From Verrucomicrobiales bacterium (GTDB lineage: Bacteria; Verrucomicrobiota; Verrucomicrobiia; Verrucomicrobiales; DEV007): 64,000 nucleotides of DNA. The stretch spans positions 153,305-217,304 of the forward strand of contig JARGPH010000002.1 in assembly GCA_029213065.1 (NCBI GenBank), given 5' to 3'. This document shows, piece by piece, positions 38,357 to 47,177 of this stretch. A program made the translations under genes and the position numbers. The notes under the pieces were generated by a model. That model saw only the letters and a program-made list of their open reading frames with translations, searched no databases and was not told where the DNA came from. Position 1 is the first letter of the stretch. The number at the start of each line of letters is the position of its first letter.

Positions 38357-39736
38357 ATGTCTGAAACAGCCAATTCTAAATCTTCCGACGGTCTTATCGA
38401 CAAATTGAATATCCCGCTCGCCGACGGTGAGGGGGATCAGACGGAGGTGGGAAATTACTTCGTCGCAAATTACCCGCCTTTCTCATTCTGGGACCGGGAG
38501 GACACAGAGCAAGAGCAGATCCACGAAGTGCTCAATTCACCCAGTCCCGAGGACACGAACCTGGGAGTCTACTTTCACATTCCGTTTTGCCGGAAGCGCT
38601 GTCACTTTTGCTACTTCCGCGTCTACACCGACAAGAATTCCAATGAGATCAATGCGTATCTCGATGCGGGGATCAAGGAATTCGAACGCTATGCCCAGAC
38701 TTCCTACCTGGCCGGCAGAAAGCCGCAGTTCGTTTACTTCGGCGGCGGGACACCAAGTTATCTCTCGATCAATCAGCTCACCGATCTGACAAACCGGATG
38801 AAGGATCTCTTCCCCTGGGACGAGACCGAAGAGGTCGCCTTTGAGTGCGAACCCGGAACACTTACTGAGAAGAAGCTCGAAGCACTTCGCGACATCGGGG
38901 TGACGAGACTCAGCCTCGGGATTGAGAACTTCGACGATCACATCCTCGAAGTGAACGGCCGTGCTCACCGCTCGAAAGAAGCGTTCCGTGCCCTTGGTTT
39001 TGCAAACACGCTAGGTTTTGATCAGGTCAATATCGATCTCATCGCCGGGATGATGGATGAGACCGAAGACAACTGGAAGCGTTGCGTCGAAACCGCGATC
39101 GAGCAGTCGCCTGACTGCGTCACGATCTACCAGATGGAGATTCCCTACAACACGACGATTTATAAGGAGATGAAAGCTTCCGGTCGTATCACTGCTCCGG
39201 TCGCGAACTGGCACACGAAGCGGGAATGGGTCGACTGGGCCTTCGATAAGTTCCAGGAAGCCGGATACACCGTGAACAGTGCCTACACCGTTGTGAAGAA
39301 TCCTGAAACGACAAAATTCATCTACCGTGACAGTCTCTGGGAAGGGGCCGATCTGCTTTCTGCCGGTGTCGCGAGTTTCGGCCACTTCGGCGGGGTGCAC
39401 TATCAGAATCAGGCCGATGTCGGTCCTTACATGACTCAGGTCGACAAAGGGGAGCTTCCGATTTTCCGTTCCTACAAGACAAACGCGGAGGAGCGTTTCA
39501 TTCGCGAATTCGTGCTCCAGCTCAAGCTCGGCCGCACGAGCCTTCAGTATTTCAGAGACAAGTATGGCGTAGATCCCGAGGCCCGCTTTCCCGCGGAGCT
39601 CGCCAGTCTCAAAGAGCAGGGATACTTTTCCATCGATAACGGGGACATCGTCGTGAGCCGCGACGGATTGCTGCAAATTGACCGCCTTCTTCATGGCTTC
39701 TTCCTCGAAGAACATCGTGATGCACGTTACACCTGA
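38357..39736 (+). CDS. HemN/HemW-like radical SAM protein
   Basis: 459 residues. Radical SAM cluster motif CRKRCHFC (Cys 78, 82, 85) preceded by GVYFHIPF, as in coproporphyrinogen III oxidase-like enzymes. GGGTPSYLS and the segment RLSLGIENFDDHILEVNGRAH match the HemN/HemW family (there usually G.QSf....L...gR.H). Membership in the family is sure, but whether it decarboxylates coproporphyrinogen or has another substrate is not: the CxxxCxxC is followed by Tyr-Phe-Arg. The 3' end overlaps the next gene by 17 bases, and the FAD enzyme follows directly, so a three-gene pathway is likely. Confidence 0.85.
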   Translation: MSETANSKSSDGLIDKLNIPLADGEGDQTEVGNYFVANYPPFSFWDREDTEQEQIHEVLNSPSPEDTNLGVYFHIPFCRKRCHFCYFRVYTDKNSNEINAYLDAGIKEFERYAQTSYLAGRKPQFVYFGGGTPSYLSINQLTDLTNRMKDLFPWDETEEVAFECEPGTLTEKKLEALRDIGVTRLSLGIENFDDHILEVNGRAHRSKEAFRALGFANTLGFDQVNIDLIAGMMDETEDNWKRCVETAIEQSPDCVTIYQMEIPYNTTIYKEMKASGRITAPVANWHTKREWVDWAFDKFQEAGYTVNSAYTVVKNPETTKFIYRDSLWEGADLLSAGVASFGHFGGVHYQNQADVGPYMTQVDKGELPIFRSYKTNAEERFIREFVLQLKLGRTSLQYFRDKYGVDPEARFPAELASLKEQGYFSIDNGDIVVSRDGLLQIDRLLHGFFLEEHRDARYT

Positions 39737-40349
39737 TCCATCTGAAATGAGGCAGGCCGCGAGCGATGCGCTTGCCGAGGCATTGCATCAGCTCCTGCCG
39801 TTCCACTTTTTCTATGAAAAGGCGGGGCTGGAACTGCCGGATTTCACCTTTCTCGAAGGGAACGAAGTGCCGTATCCCTATCGTTCATTACTCGTTCATC
39901 AGAATGACATGACGCCGACTCTGGCCGCGTTCCACCATTCCAAGCTCTATCTGGAAGTGCACGCCCATGAGTCCACCGACGAGTTCGTGATGCGTCTCGT
40001 CACCCTGCACGCGAAGTCTTCAGACAAGCCGGTTGAATACGGGGCGATTGCGATTCAGTTAGGCTCATTGCCCGACGCGGTCCGTGAAGAGGTCGTCAGT
40101 GGCAAAAAGCCTCTCGGCGGGATTCTTGCCGAGTATCAGGTTGCTCACAGCGGGCAGCCGTCGAGTTACTTTTCGGTTCCGGGTGATGCGCTCATTGCCG
40201 ATGCACTCGACCAGCGCGAAGGCGAAGTCCTTTACGGCAGGTGCAATCAGCTCCTCGACGGAGAAGGCATGGTTTTCGCCGACATCGTCGAGATATTGCC
40301 GCGTTCCAATGAATCCGAACAATGGGTTCAGACCGTATCTGATAGGTGA
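39720..40349 (+). CDS. Chorismate lyase-like protein (UbiC fold)
   Basis: 209 residues from the ATG at 39720, overlapping the radical SAM gene. By hand it aligns with E. coli UbiC over most of its length: MRLVTLHAKSSDKPVEYGAI with LREILLCADGEPWLAGRT, GKKPLGGILAEY with GKTPLGRYLF, and ADIVEILP with LTELFLP. The residues that correspond to UbiC Arg 76 and Glu 155 are Arg 92 and Glu 191, both kept. UbiC turns chorismate into 4-hydroxybenzoate and pyruvate. This makes 4-hydroxybenzoate or a related aromatic acid a plausible product, to be used by the flavoprotein downstream. The alignment is from memory and needs a search. Confidence 0.6.
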   Translation: MHVTPDPSEMRQAASDALAEALHQLLPFHFFYEKAGLELPDFTFLEGNEVPYPYRSLLVHQNDMTPTLAAFHHSKLYLEVHAHESTDEFVMRLVTLHAKSSDKPVEYGAIAIQLGSLPDAVREEVVSGKKPLGGILAEYQVAHSGQPSSYFSVPGDALIADALDQREGEVLYGRCNQLLDGEGMVFADIVEILPRSNESEQWVQTVSDR

Positions 40350-40364
40350 AAACCTTTCTTTATC

Positions 40365-41642
40365 ATGAGTGATTCAAACTGGGATGTCGTCGTCATCGGA
40401 GCAGGACCTGCGGGTGCGACTGCTGCCGCCCTCCTCGCTGAGAAAGGGAGGAAGGTTCTCGTGCTGGAAAAGGAAAAGTTTCCCCGCTACCACGTCGGCG
40501 AATCGATGATGCCGTATTGCTGGTTCACCCTCGATCGACTCGGGATTGTCGATAAGATGGACCAAATCGGCTTTCAGCAGAAGCACAGTGTGCAGTTTGT
40601 CTCCAGAGACGGACAGGTTTCGAAGCCTTTCTACTTTTTCGAGCACGACGAGAGGGCCTCGGCCGTGACTTGGCAGGTCGAGCGGATGGAGTTTGACCAA
40701 ATGATCGTTGATCGTGCCGTAGAGCTCGGTGCCGAGGTTCAGGATGAGCAGAAAGTAACGCAACTCATCAAAGACGACGCCGGAGCCGTCATTGGCGTTT
40801 CGGTCGAGAACTCCGCCGGTGAGAAACGCGACGTGTTCGCGAAAATCGTGATTGATGGCTCGGGGCGTGACGCCGTTGTCGCCAGCAAAGAAAAATGGCG
40901 GAACCGGGATCCGGCTCTGAACAAGATTGCAATCTGGACCTACTACGACGGCGCGATGCGTGACCCCGGGCTCGATGCCGGATCGACCACCGTGGCCTAC
41001 ATTCCCGGAAAGGGATGGTTCTGGTATATCCCGATGCGGAACAACCGCGTCAGCGTCGGACTCGTTGCGGACCGCGACTACCTCTACCGTGACTCCCGTG
41101 ACCCGGGTGAGATTTTTGAACGCGAGATTCTCGAGAACGCCTGGATCAAGGAGCACCTCGAGCCCGGTAAACAGGTGGGCCAGTACTGGGTTACCGGCGA
41201 ATACAGTTACCGTGCCAATTATTGCGCCGGAGACGGCGTCGTTCTCGTCGGAGATGCCTTTGCCTTTCTCGATCCGGTCTTTTCCTCCGGTGTTTTCCTC
41301 GCCCTCAAGTCCGGGGAGCTCGCCGCTGATGCGATCGAGATGGCGCTTGAAAAAGGGGACGCCAGCGCCGCACAATTCGAGCACTACGGCAAAGATGTCT
41401 GCCTCGCGATCGAACGCATGAGAAAGATCGTTTACGCCTTCTATCATCCCGAGTTCAACTTCGGGAAGCTCGTCAAAAAGCATCCGCATCTCCGCCCGAT
41501 TCTCACCGATCTTCTCATTGGCGATGTCTTCGTCGATAAGTTTGAAGAGCTCTTCGCGGCGGTGCGTGAGATCTGTGATCTGCCCACCGAGCTGGACTAC
41601 GGCTTCCGTGTTGCGGATTTGGAGGCGACGGCGGGAGGGTGA
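40365..41642 (+). CDS. Flavin-dependent oxidoreductase, tryptophan-halogenase / geranylgeranyl-reductase-like
   Basis: 425 residues. FAD-binding VVVIGAGPAGATAAALL (GAGPAG 12-17), EKEKFPRYHVGESMMP, a second FAD contact GDGVVLVGDAFAFLDPVFSSGVFLAL. The segment GWFWYIP (W218-x-W-x-I-P 223) matches the WxWxIP motif of flavin halogenases of the non-tryptophan subgroup. The same superfamily includes reductases and hydroxylases, so halogenation is not certain. It follows the chorismate-lyase-like gene by 15 bases; flavoproteins of this kind act on carrier-bound or free aromatic acids in pigment and phenolic pathways. Confidence 0.8.
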   Translation: MSDSNWDVVVIGAGPAGATAAALLAEKGRKVLVLEKEKFPRYHVGESMMPYCWFTLDRLGIVDKMDQIGFQQKHSVQFVSRDGQVSKPFYFFEHDERASAVTWQVERMEFDQMIVDRAVELGAEVQDEQKVTQLIKDDAGAVIGVSVENSAGEKRDVFAKIVIDGSGRDAVVASKEKWRNRDPALNKIAIWTYYDGAMRDPGLDAGSTTVAYIPGKGWFWYIPMRNNRVSVGLVADRDYLYRDSRDPGEIFEREILENAWIKEHLEPGKQVGQYWVTGEYSYRANYCAGDGVVLVGDAFAFLDPVFSSGVFLALKSGELAADAIEMALEKGDASAAQFEHYGKDVCLAIERMRKIVYAFYHPEFNFGKLVKKHPHLRPILTDLLIGDVFVDKFEELFAAVREICDLPTELDYGFRVADLEATAGG

Positions 41643-42054
41643 ATCGTCACCCTTTGAGGGATCCCCCCGGCACCCGTCTGCCTGAATGTGTAAGCGACAT
41701 CCCCATCGCGCAGGATTCAGGAGGAGAAGATGCCCATTTTAAGACCGCACCTGTCCCCGTTTGTCGCCGAGTGATTGAACATTTACGTCAGCGTGGTGGG
41801 GCCGAGACTTCGCCGGCGTGTCTGTCCTTTTCGTTCAAAATGATGCGCTTTCGCTGATTGAGCCTGATTTTCGTTTATGGGGGATTTGTTGAACCAAAAT
41901 GGATTTGAAATGGCAATTGGAATAGTTGGGAGTCGTTTCTTGAGTCGGAACGTCGTTGATGATGCCTTTTGCCAAAGCAACACATACCACTTGAAAAGGA
42001 GGGATCGCGAAAAACCGCTCATTAAACCCTGTTTGGTCTTGCACCTGAGAGGGT
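41643..42054 (+). other. Gap with no supported gene; contains possible fourth copy of the dispersed repeat
   Basis: A 68-codon frame (41877-42083) shows no family pattern. At 42024-42056, on the minus strand, the sequence CTCAGGTGCAAGACC plus AAACAGGGTTT resembles the dispersed repeat at 6766, and its ends AAACCCT/AGGGTTT are inverted. This possible copy reaches the first codon of the downstream helicase frame. Confidence 0.4.
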
Positions 42055-44064
42055 TTGAACGGATGTCTAAGGCCCGTGATTAGTATTTCAGATCTTGGTA
42101 GTGCCTCAGAATCTCTTGCCCAATCAACGGGTAAGTTTTTCAGCGACACGGGTGCGCTCTCGGGGCTGAAGGATTTCGAGTTCCGTCCCGAGCAACAGCA
42201 GATGGCCGTCGCGGTGGCGCGGGCTCTGGAGGAGGAACGGCCTCTTGTCGTGGAAGCGGGAACCGGCGTCGGCAAATCGCTCGCTTACCTTGCTCCGGCG
42301 GTGAAGAAGGCGCTCAATGAAGGCCGAAAGGCGATCATTTCGACGCATACGATCAATTTGCAGGAGCAGCTCATCGAAAAGGATCTTCCCTTGCTACAAT
42401 CGGTCATGGATGAGCCTTTCAAAGCTCTCTTACTGAAAGGACGGCGGAATTACCTGTGCCCGGTGCGGCTCCGCATCGCGATGTCGGGTGGCGGGGAGAT
42501 GTTTTCGTCGTCCGAGTTGGAAGAGCTTAAGGCTATCTGGGAATGGGCTCAGACGACCAAAGAGGGAACTTTGAGCGAGTTGGGGTTTTCTCCGGCTCCG
42601 CGGGTTTGGTCTCAGGTTTGCAGCGAGACCCATGCCTGCACCGCCCGCAGTTGCGGCCCGAACGGAAATTGTTTCTACCAGGAGGTGCGCAAGCTGGTCG
42701 CGGATGCCGATGTGCTCGTGTTGAACCACACGCTCTTCTTTACGCTTTTGAGCAGCAATACTGAGTTCAGTGATTCAGGAAAAGGCTTCCTCTTCGCGAA
42801 TGACTTTCTGATTTTTGACGAGGCGCATACCCTGGAGCAGGTTGCGGCGCGGCAGCTGGGGATTTCGCTGTCTCAGACGGGGATGAAGTTCGACCTGCAT
42901 CGGCTTTTCAACCCGAAGAACCGTAAAGGGCTCTTTCAATTCACGGGAGACACGGCGGGGCGCCGGCTCACGATGAAGCTGCTCGATGATATTGATGAAT
43001 TCTTCGGTGATGTCGAGGAAGCCTGCCAGTGGGGCGAGTGGGGGCGGGAATTCCGTGTCCGCGAGCCGGAGCTGGTCGATGATACGCTCGGGGCCGGATT
43101 GATCGAGGTTAGCCGTCGGGCCCGGGCTCAGGCGGAGTTGGCGAAGGAGACGACCAAAAACGAGCTGAATGAGCTGGCCCGTCGTCTCAATGAGATGCGG
43201 GCTGCCCTCGCGACGTTTCTGGATCAGAAGGAGGACGGTCTCGTCTACTGGGTGGAGAAGGACCACCGCGAGGCCTTGACCTTAAATGCGGCACCGATCG
43301 ACGTGTCGGAGCTGCTGCGGCCGGTCTTTTTCGAAAGGGACAGGCCCTGTGTCTTCACGAGTGCGACCCTGGGGATCGGCGAGAAAGATCTCGGGTATTT
43401 CAAAGGTCGCGTCGGCGCGGAAGAGGTCGAAGCGGTTCAAATCGGGAGCCCGTTCGACTACCGGATGCAGATGAAGATCCATCTCGTCCGCAAAATGCCC
43501 GAACCTCGTGAGGAAGGATACGAGGTTGCGTTGGCCAAGTGGATCAAGCATTTCATCGCCAAATCAGGCGGTCGCGCCTTCGTTCTCTTCACGAGCTACA
43601 AGCTGATGCAGCGCATGGCGGCTCAATTGGAGGATTTCTTCGAAGGAGAGTCACTTACTTTGCTGGTGCAGGGGAAGGGAAGTTCCCGCGGGCAGCTTAT
43701 AGAGGAGTTCAAAGAGGACGAAACGAGCGTGCTTTTCGGCACAGACAGTTTCTGGACCGGGGTCGATGTCCCGGGGAAGGCGCTCACGAATGTGATCATC
43801 ACGCGACTGCCGTTTGCGGTGCCGGATCATCCCCTGACGCAGGCGAGATTGGAGCACATCGAGGAGCACGGCGGGAATTCATTCATGCAATATACGGTTC
43901 CCGAGGCGATTTTGAAGCTGAGGCAGGGGGTAGGCCGTCTCATTCGCAGTGGCGAAGATGAGGGAATGGTTGTCTTGCTCGACAATCGAATTTTGAGTAA
44001 ACGTTACGGGAAAGTGTTTCTCGATGCTCTGCCGGATGCACCGGTGGAGATTGAGGAGTCGTAG
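42055..44064 (+). CDS. DinG/XPD-type ATP-dependent helicase
   Basis: 669 residues in the open frame, which begins with TTG at 42055; a GTG at 42079 is an alternative, and neither has a good ribosome site. Walker A AGTGVGKS at 68-75, Q-motif-like FRPEQQQMA, four cysteines of an FeS domain (YLCPVR, VCSETHACTARSCGPNGNCFYQ), DEAH box (LIFDEAHTLEQVA), and C-terminal motifs FTSATLG, FGTDSFWTGVDVPGKAL and LRQGVGRLIRS. This is the Rad3/XPD/DinG family of iron-sulfur helicases that unwind DNA 5' to 3' and clear R-loops. No exonuclease domain at the N-terminus. Followed by a palindromic element. Confidence 0.9.
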   Translation: MNGCLRPVISISDLGSASESLAQSTGKFFSDTGALSGLKDFEFRPEQQQMAVAVARALEEERPLVVEAGTGVGKSLAYLAPAVKKALNEGRKAIISTHTINLQEQLIEKDLPLLQSVMDEPFKALLLKGRRNYLCPVRLRIAMSGGGEMFSSSELEELKAIWEWAQTTKEGTLSELGFSPAPRVWSQVCSETHACTARSCGPNGNCFYQEVRKLVADADVLVLNHTLFFTLLSSNTEFSDSGKGFLFANDFLIFDEAHTLEQVAARQLGISLSQTGMKFDLHRLFNPKNRKGLFQFTGDTAGRRLTMKLLDDIDEFFGDVEEACQWGEWGREFRVREPELVDDTLGAGLIEVSRRARAQAELAKETTKNELNELARRLNEMRAALATFLDQKEDGLVYWVEKDHREALTLNAAPIDVSELLRPVFFERDRPCVFTSATLGIGEKDLGYFKGRVGAEEVEAVQIGSPFDYRMQMKIHLVRKMPEPREEGYEVALAKWIKHFIAKSGGRAFVLFTSYKLMQRMAAQLEDFFEGESLTLLVQGKGSSRGQLIEEFKEDETSVLFGTDSFWTGVDVPGKALTNVIITRLPFAVPDHPLTQARLEHIEEHGGNSFMQYTVPEAILKLRQGVGRLIRSGEDEGMVVLLDNRILSKRYGKVFLDALPDAPVEIEES

Positions 44065-44390
44065 CCCGGGCCTCTACGGGCAGGGTGGGGCGAAGCGTCC
44101 CGCTGAGCCGCGTGGTCCGATTCCATGTGATTTTTCCCCCATCAATATCTCGCAATCGTATGGGGGAACCATTCGGACCTGTTCCCGGACGGCGCGGCTC
44201 GGCAGGGACGCCTCGCCCTACCTTTATAGACTATTGAACGTTGGGGGGAAGGGAGCGCTGAATCCACAACCTTCCGGTGGGAGTCTCTGTTGGCAGCAGG
44301 ATGCAGCCACTCCTTTTTGCGATGGCGGAAGAGTGAATCGGGTGAACTGATCGTTCGACAGTTCTCATTGCGTTTATTATTAGTACCGCG
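44065..44390 (+). other. Gap between helicase and nagA, carrying a long palindrome
   Basis: No gene. The first half is taken up by the imperfect palindrome described separately (44084-44222). The second half (44223-44390) has no clear feature; it must hold the nagA promoter, but no confident -35/-10 pair stands out. Confidence 0.4.
44084..44222. repeat. Long interrupted palindrome (REP/MITE-like element)
   Basis: Outer arms 44084-44119 and 44186-44222 match as inverted repeats over about 36 bases with a few mismatches: GGGCGAAGCGTCCC against GGGACGCCTCGCCC, and GAGCCGCG against CGCGGCTC. Inner arms TTCCCCCAT and ATGGGGGAA are perfect, and GTCCGATT/ATTCGGAC nearly so. GC-rich, between genes, no open frame. 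Words like GGTAGGGCGAGGCGTCCC are the kind of sequence found in high-copy intergenic repeats of this phylum, but copy number cannot be judged from one window. Confidence 0.7.
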
Positions 44391-45302
44391 ATGCCCTACT
44401 TTGACCTTCAGGTAAACGGATACGGTGGAACGGACTTTTGTTCCAATACAATGACGGCGGAAGCCTTTCATTCGGCTTGTGAAGCGCTCGCTGCGGATGG
44501 AATTGACAGCTTTCTTGCGACGATTATCACGGATTCCGTCGACGCCTTGTCCGGAAAGCTGGAGCGCATGGTGAAATTTCGGGATGAAGACCCGCTCATC
44601 AGGAAAATGGTGCGCGGTTTCCACGTCGAGGGGCCTTTTATCAGCCCGGTTGAAGGCTACGTCGGGGCTCATCCGGCAAGCGAGGTGCGTCCCGCAAACG
44701 TAGATGATGCAAAACGGCTCATCGATGCCGGGAATGGTCTCATTCGGCTCATGACGCTCGCTCCGGAGTGCGACGAAGGAGCGAAGACGACGCGGTTCCT
44801 GGCGGAGGAGGGGATCACGGTGTCAGCCGGGCACTGCGATCCGGGTATGGAGACCCTCGAGCGCGCCATCGATGCCGGACTTTCGATGGTCACTCATTTG
44901 GGCAATGGCTGCCCTGTGACGGTGAATCGACACGAGAATTTCATTCAGCGGGCTTTGTCGCTTTCTGATCGCCTCTGGATCTGCTTCATCCCCGACGGGG
45001 CGCACGTTCCGTTCTTTGCGATGAAGAATTATCTGAAGGTGGTGGGTCTTGAGCGAACGATCATGACGACGGATGCGATCATGGCGGCGGGACTGGGGCC
45101 GGGGACTTACGAACTGTCCGGTGCGCCGGTGGTGATCGATGAGTATGGCGTGGCACGACGTCCGGGATCTGAAAATCTTGCGGGCTCGACGATTCGGGGA
45201 CATGAGGTGGCAAGGAATCTGCGTAGTGATCTCGGAATGAACGATTCCGAGATTGATTTGGTCTTCCGGGCGAACCCTCTTAAGGCGCTCCAACTGGATT
45301 GA
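44391..45302 (+). CDS. nagA: N-acetylglucosamine-6-phosphate deacetylase-like amidohydrolase (short form)
   Basis: 303 residues, about 80 shorter than typical NagA. It begins directly at the barrel (YFDLQVNGYGGTDF) and ends at VFRANPLKALQL, so the small beta-sandwich domain built from the N- and C-termini in normal NagA is missing. Catalytic barrel residues are kept: HVEGPFI (His 78, Glu 80), VSAGHCD (His 148), VTHLGN (His 169) and TTDAI (Asp 228, the usual catalytic Asp). It would remove acetate from GlcNAc-6-phosphate in amino-sugar or cell-wall recycling. No nagB or transporter adjacent. Confidence 0.85.
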   Translation: MPYFDLQVNGYGGTDFCSNTMTAEAFHSACEALAADGIDSFLATIITDSVDALSGKLERMVKFRDEDPLIRKMVRGFHVEGPFISPVEGYVGAHPASEVRPANVDDAKRLIDAGNGLIRLMTLAPECDEGAKTTRFLAEEGITVSAGHCDPGMETLERAIDAGLSMVTHLGNGCPVTVNRHENFIQRALSLSDRLWICFIPDGAHVPFFAMKNYLKVVGLERTIMTTDAIMAAGLGPGTYELSGAPVVIDEYGVARRPGSENLAGSTIRGHEVARNLRSDLGMNDSEIDLVFRANPLKALQLD

Positions 45303-45387
45303 TTTTCGAGTGGTTTTCTGACAAGCTTCATCTAAGATCCGGAATCGATTTTGATGCCTGTCTCTTGAGATAGCTTTCTTACCTATT

Positions 45388-47121
45388 ATGGAACAACGAC
45401 TCGCCGGGATTTTGGTCCCGGTCTTTTCACTTCGTGGCGAAAATGATCTGGGCATCGGTGATGTCAGGTCGCTTCGCGATTTCGTTCGATTTGCATCCGA
45501 GGTCGGAATGGGCTTCGTGCAGTTGCTCCCGATCAATGAGACGGGGCCGGATAACAGCCCCTACAACGCGATCAGCTCGGTCGCGATTGAGCCGATGACG
45601 CTGAACTGCACCCCGGATGGTCTCAAGGACCTCAGTAAAGAGGCTTTCGATCGAGTCAGTTCCAATTACGACCTCGAGGCGATGAATGAGGGGGCGGTTG
45701 ACTACGTTCAGGTCCGAAAACTGAAGCACGAGCTGCTCGGAGCGGCGTTTGATCAATTTTGTGATGCTGTTTACGGAAAAGTGGACGTCCGGGCGAACGC
45801 TTTCGATGAGTTTTGTGCGAAAGAGGCGGCCTGGCTCAATGACTATTGCCTTTTCCGCCTCTTCATGGATCGCGAAGGCGGAAGTCAGGTCTGGCAGCAA
45901 TGGAGTGAGGATATTCGCAAGAAGAATGATGCGCTCGCCAAGATCATGGAAGAGGCCAAGGTCGACCCGGAAGGGATTGATCGGGAGCTTCGCTATTTCG
46001 CCTACGTGCAGTGGGTTGCTTTCGAGCAGTGGCACGCGGTGAGGGACTACGCGGCGAGTCGGGGAATCAGTCTGATGGGAGATATTCCCTTCGGTGTAAG
46101 CCTCTACAGCGTCGATGTCTGGGCCAATTTGGAGATATTCGATCTCGATTGGTATGGCGGTGCTCCACCGGAGCAACTCTTCAAAGACGATGAGTTCGTC
46201 CAGAAGTGGGGACAGAACTGGGGAATCCCACTTTACCGCTGGGAGGTCCTCGAGGAGCGGAATTTTGACTGGTGGCGCCAGCGAATCGCGAAGACGACAG
46301 AGATTTTCAAAATGTTCCGCGTTGATCACGCTCTCGGGTTCTATCGGATTTATTCATTTCCCTGGAACCCAGTTAGAAACGAGGAGTTTTTACCCTTATC
46401 GGAGGATGAGGCAGCGTCCCGTTGTGACGGTCGTCGGCCCGGATTCCGGCCTCGCCCGGATCACAATGATGAGGCTAAGAAGCTCAATCGCGAAGCGGGA
46501 GAGAAGTATCTCAAGATGATCCAGGAAGCGGCGGGAGATGCCGAAGTGATCGCCGAAGATCTCGGAACGGTTCCCGATTATGTTCGCCCATCGCTCGCTG
46601 AATTGAGGATTGCGGGGATGAAAGTGCCTCAGTGGGAGTTCAAAGACGGTCACGTCGCGTCAGGGCTTCATTATCCGGCCTGTTCCTTTGCTGCTTACGC
46701 GACGCACGACCACTTTCCGGTTCGGGCTCAGTGGGAGCAGCAGTATCAGGTCATGGAGGAGGAGCAGCACGGCAGTCCCGAATGGTGGGATGCCCGCAAT
46801 TTTCTCGCTACTCTGGCGTCTTTCGCCGGAATCGAGTTCTCTGACGAGGAGCCTCCGGCGTATACGGAAGAGGTCTGGGCGCAGCTTTTGAAGGAACTTT
46901 CGATGTCGAATTCGGACCGTATCGCGGTGATGATCAACGATCTCCTCTTCTCCACGGAGCGAATCAACGTGCCTGGAGTCATGGACGGAACGAACTGGAG
47001 CTATCGCGTTCCGGTGACTGGAAACGAAATGGTCACATCGGCAGCCTTCGGCGAACTCAGAGAGATGTTAAAAAATGCCTTGAATGAAACGGGACGTTCG
47101 CGAAAAGTGGGCGGCTTCTAG
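45388..47121 (+). CDS. malQ: 4-alpha-glucanotransferase (amylomaltase, GH77)
   Basis: 577 residues. GH77 signatures: [79 protein letters not shown] with the nucleophile Asp 313, [13 protein letters not shown] with acid/base Glu 390, and ATHDHFP. It transfers maltodextrin units between alpha-1,4-glucans in glycogen and maltodextrin metabolism in the cytoplasm. Followed at 56 bases by mdh; co-transcription possible. Confidence 0.95.
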   Translation: MEQRLAGILVPVFSLRGENDLGIGDVRSLRDFVRFASEVGMGFVQLLPINETGPDNSPYNAISSVAIEPMTLNCTPDGLKDLSKEAFDRVSSNYDLEAMNEGAVDYVQVRKLKHELLGAAFDQFCDAVYGKVDVRANAFDEFCAKEAAWLNDYCLFRLFMDREGGSQVWQQWSEDIRKKNDALAKIMEEAKVDPEGIDRELRYFAYVQWVAFEQWHAVRDYAASRGISLMGDIPFGVSLYSVDVWANLEIFDLDWYGGAPPEQLFKDDEFVQKWGQNWGIPLYRWEVLEERNFDWWRQRIAKTTEIFKMFRVDHALGFYRIYSFPWNPVRNEEFLPLSEDEAASRCDGRRPGFRPRPDHNDEAKKLNREAGEKYLKMIQEAAGDAEVIAEDLGTVPDYVRPSLAELRIAGMKVPQWEFKDGHVASGLHYPACSFAAYATHDHFPVRAQWEQQYQVMEEEQHGSPEWWDARNFLATLASFAGIEFSDEEPPAYTEEVWAQLLKELSMSNSDRIAVMINDLLFSTERINVPGVMDGTNWSYRVPVTGNEMVTSAAFGELREMLKNALNETGRSRKVGGF

Positions 47122-47177
47122 AGTCTCTGCAGGAGCAACTGTTCCGCAGTCTAAATTTATCAGAATTTCCAAAGTTT

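Noticed and set aside
40374-41489. 371-codon antisense frame opposite the flavoprotein
   Set aside because: Mirrors the codon bias of the real gene; no domain pattern.
41877-42083. 68-codon frame before the DinG-type helicase
   Set aside because: Overlaps the helicase start and a repeat, no homology pattern; looked at as a transposase remnant but nothing supports it.
42055-44064. Phage-defence role for the DinG-type helicase
   Set aside because: The protein has ordinary DinG/XPD motifs, no nuclease domain and no defence partner genes beside it.
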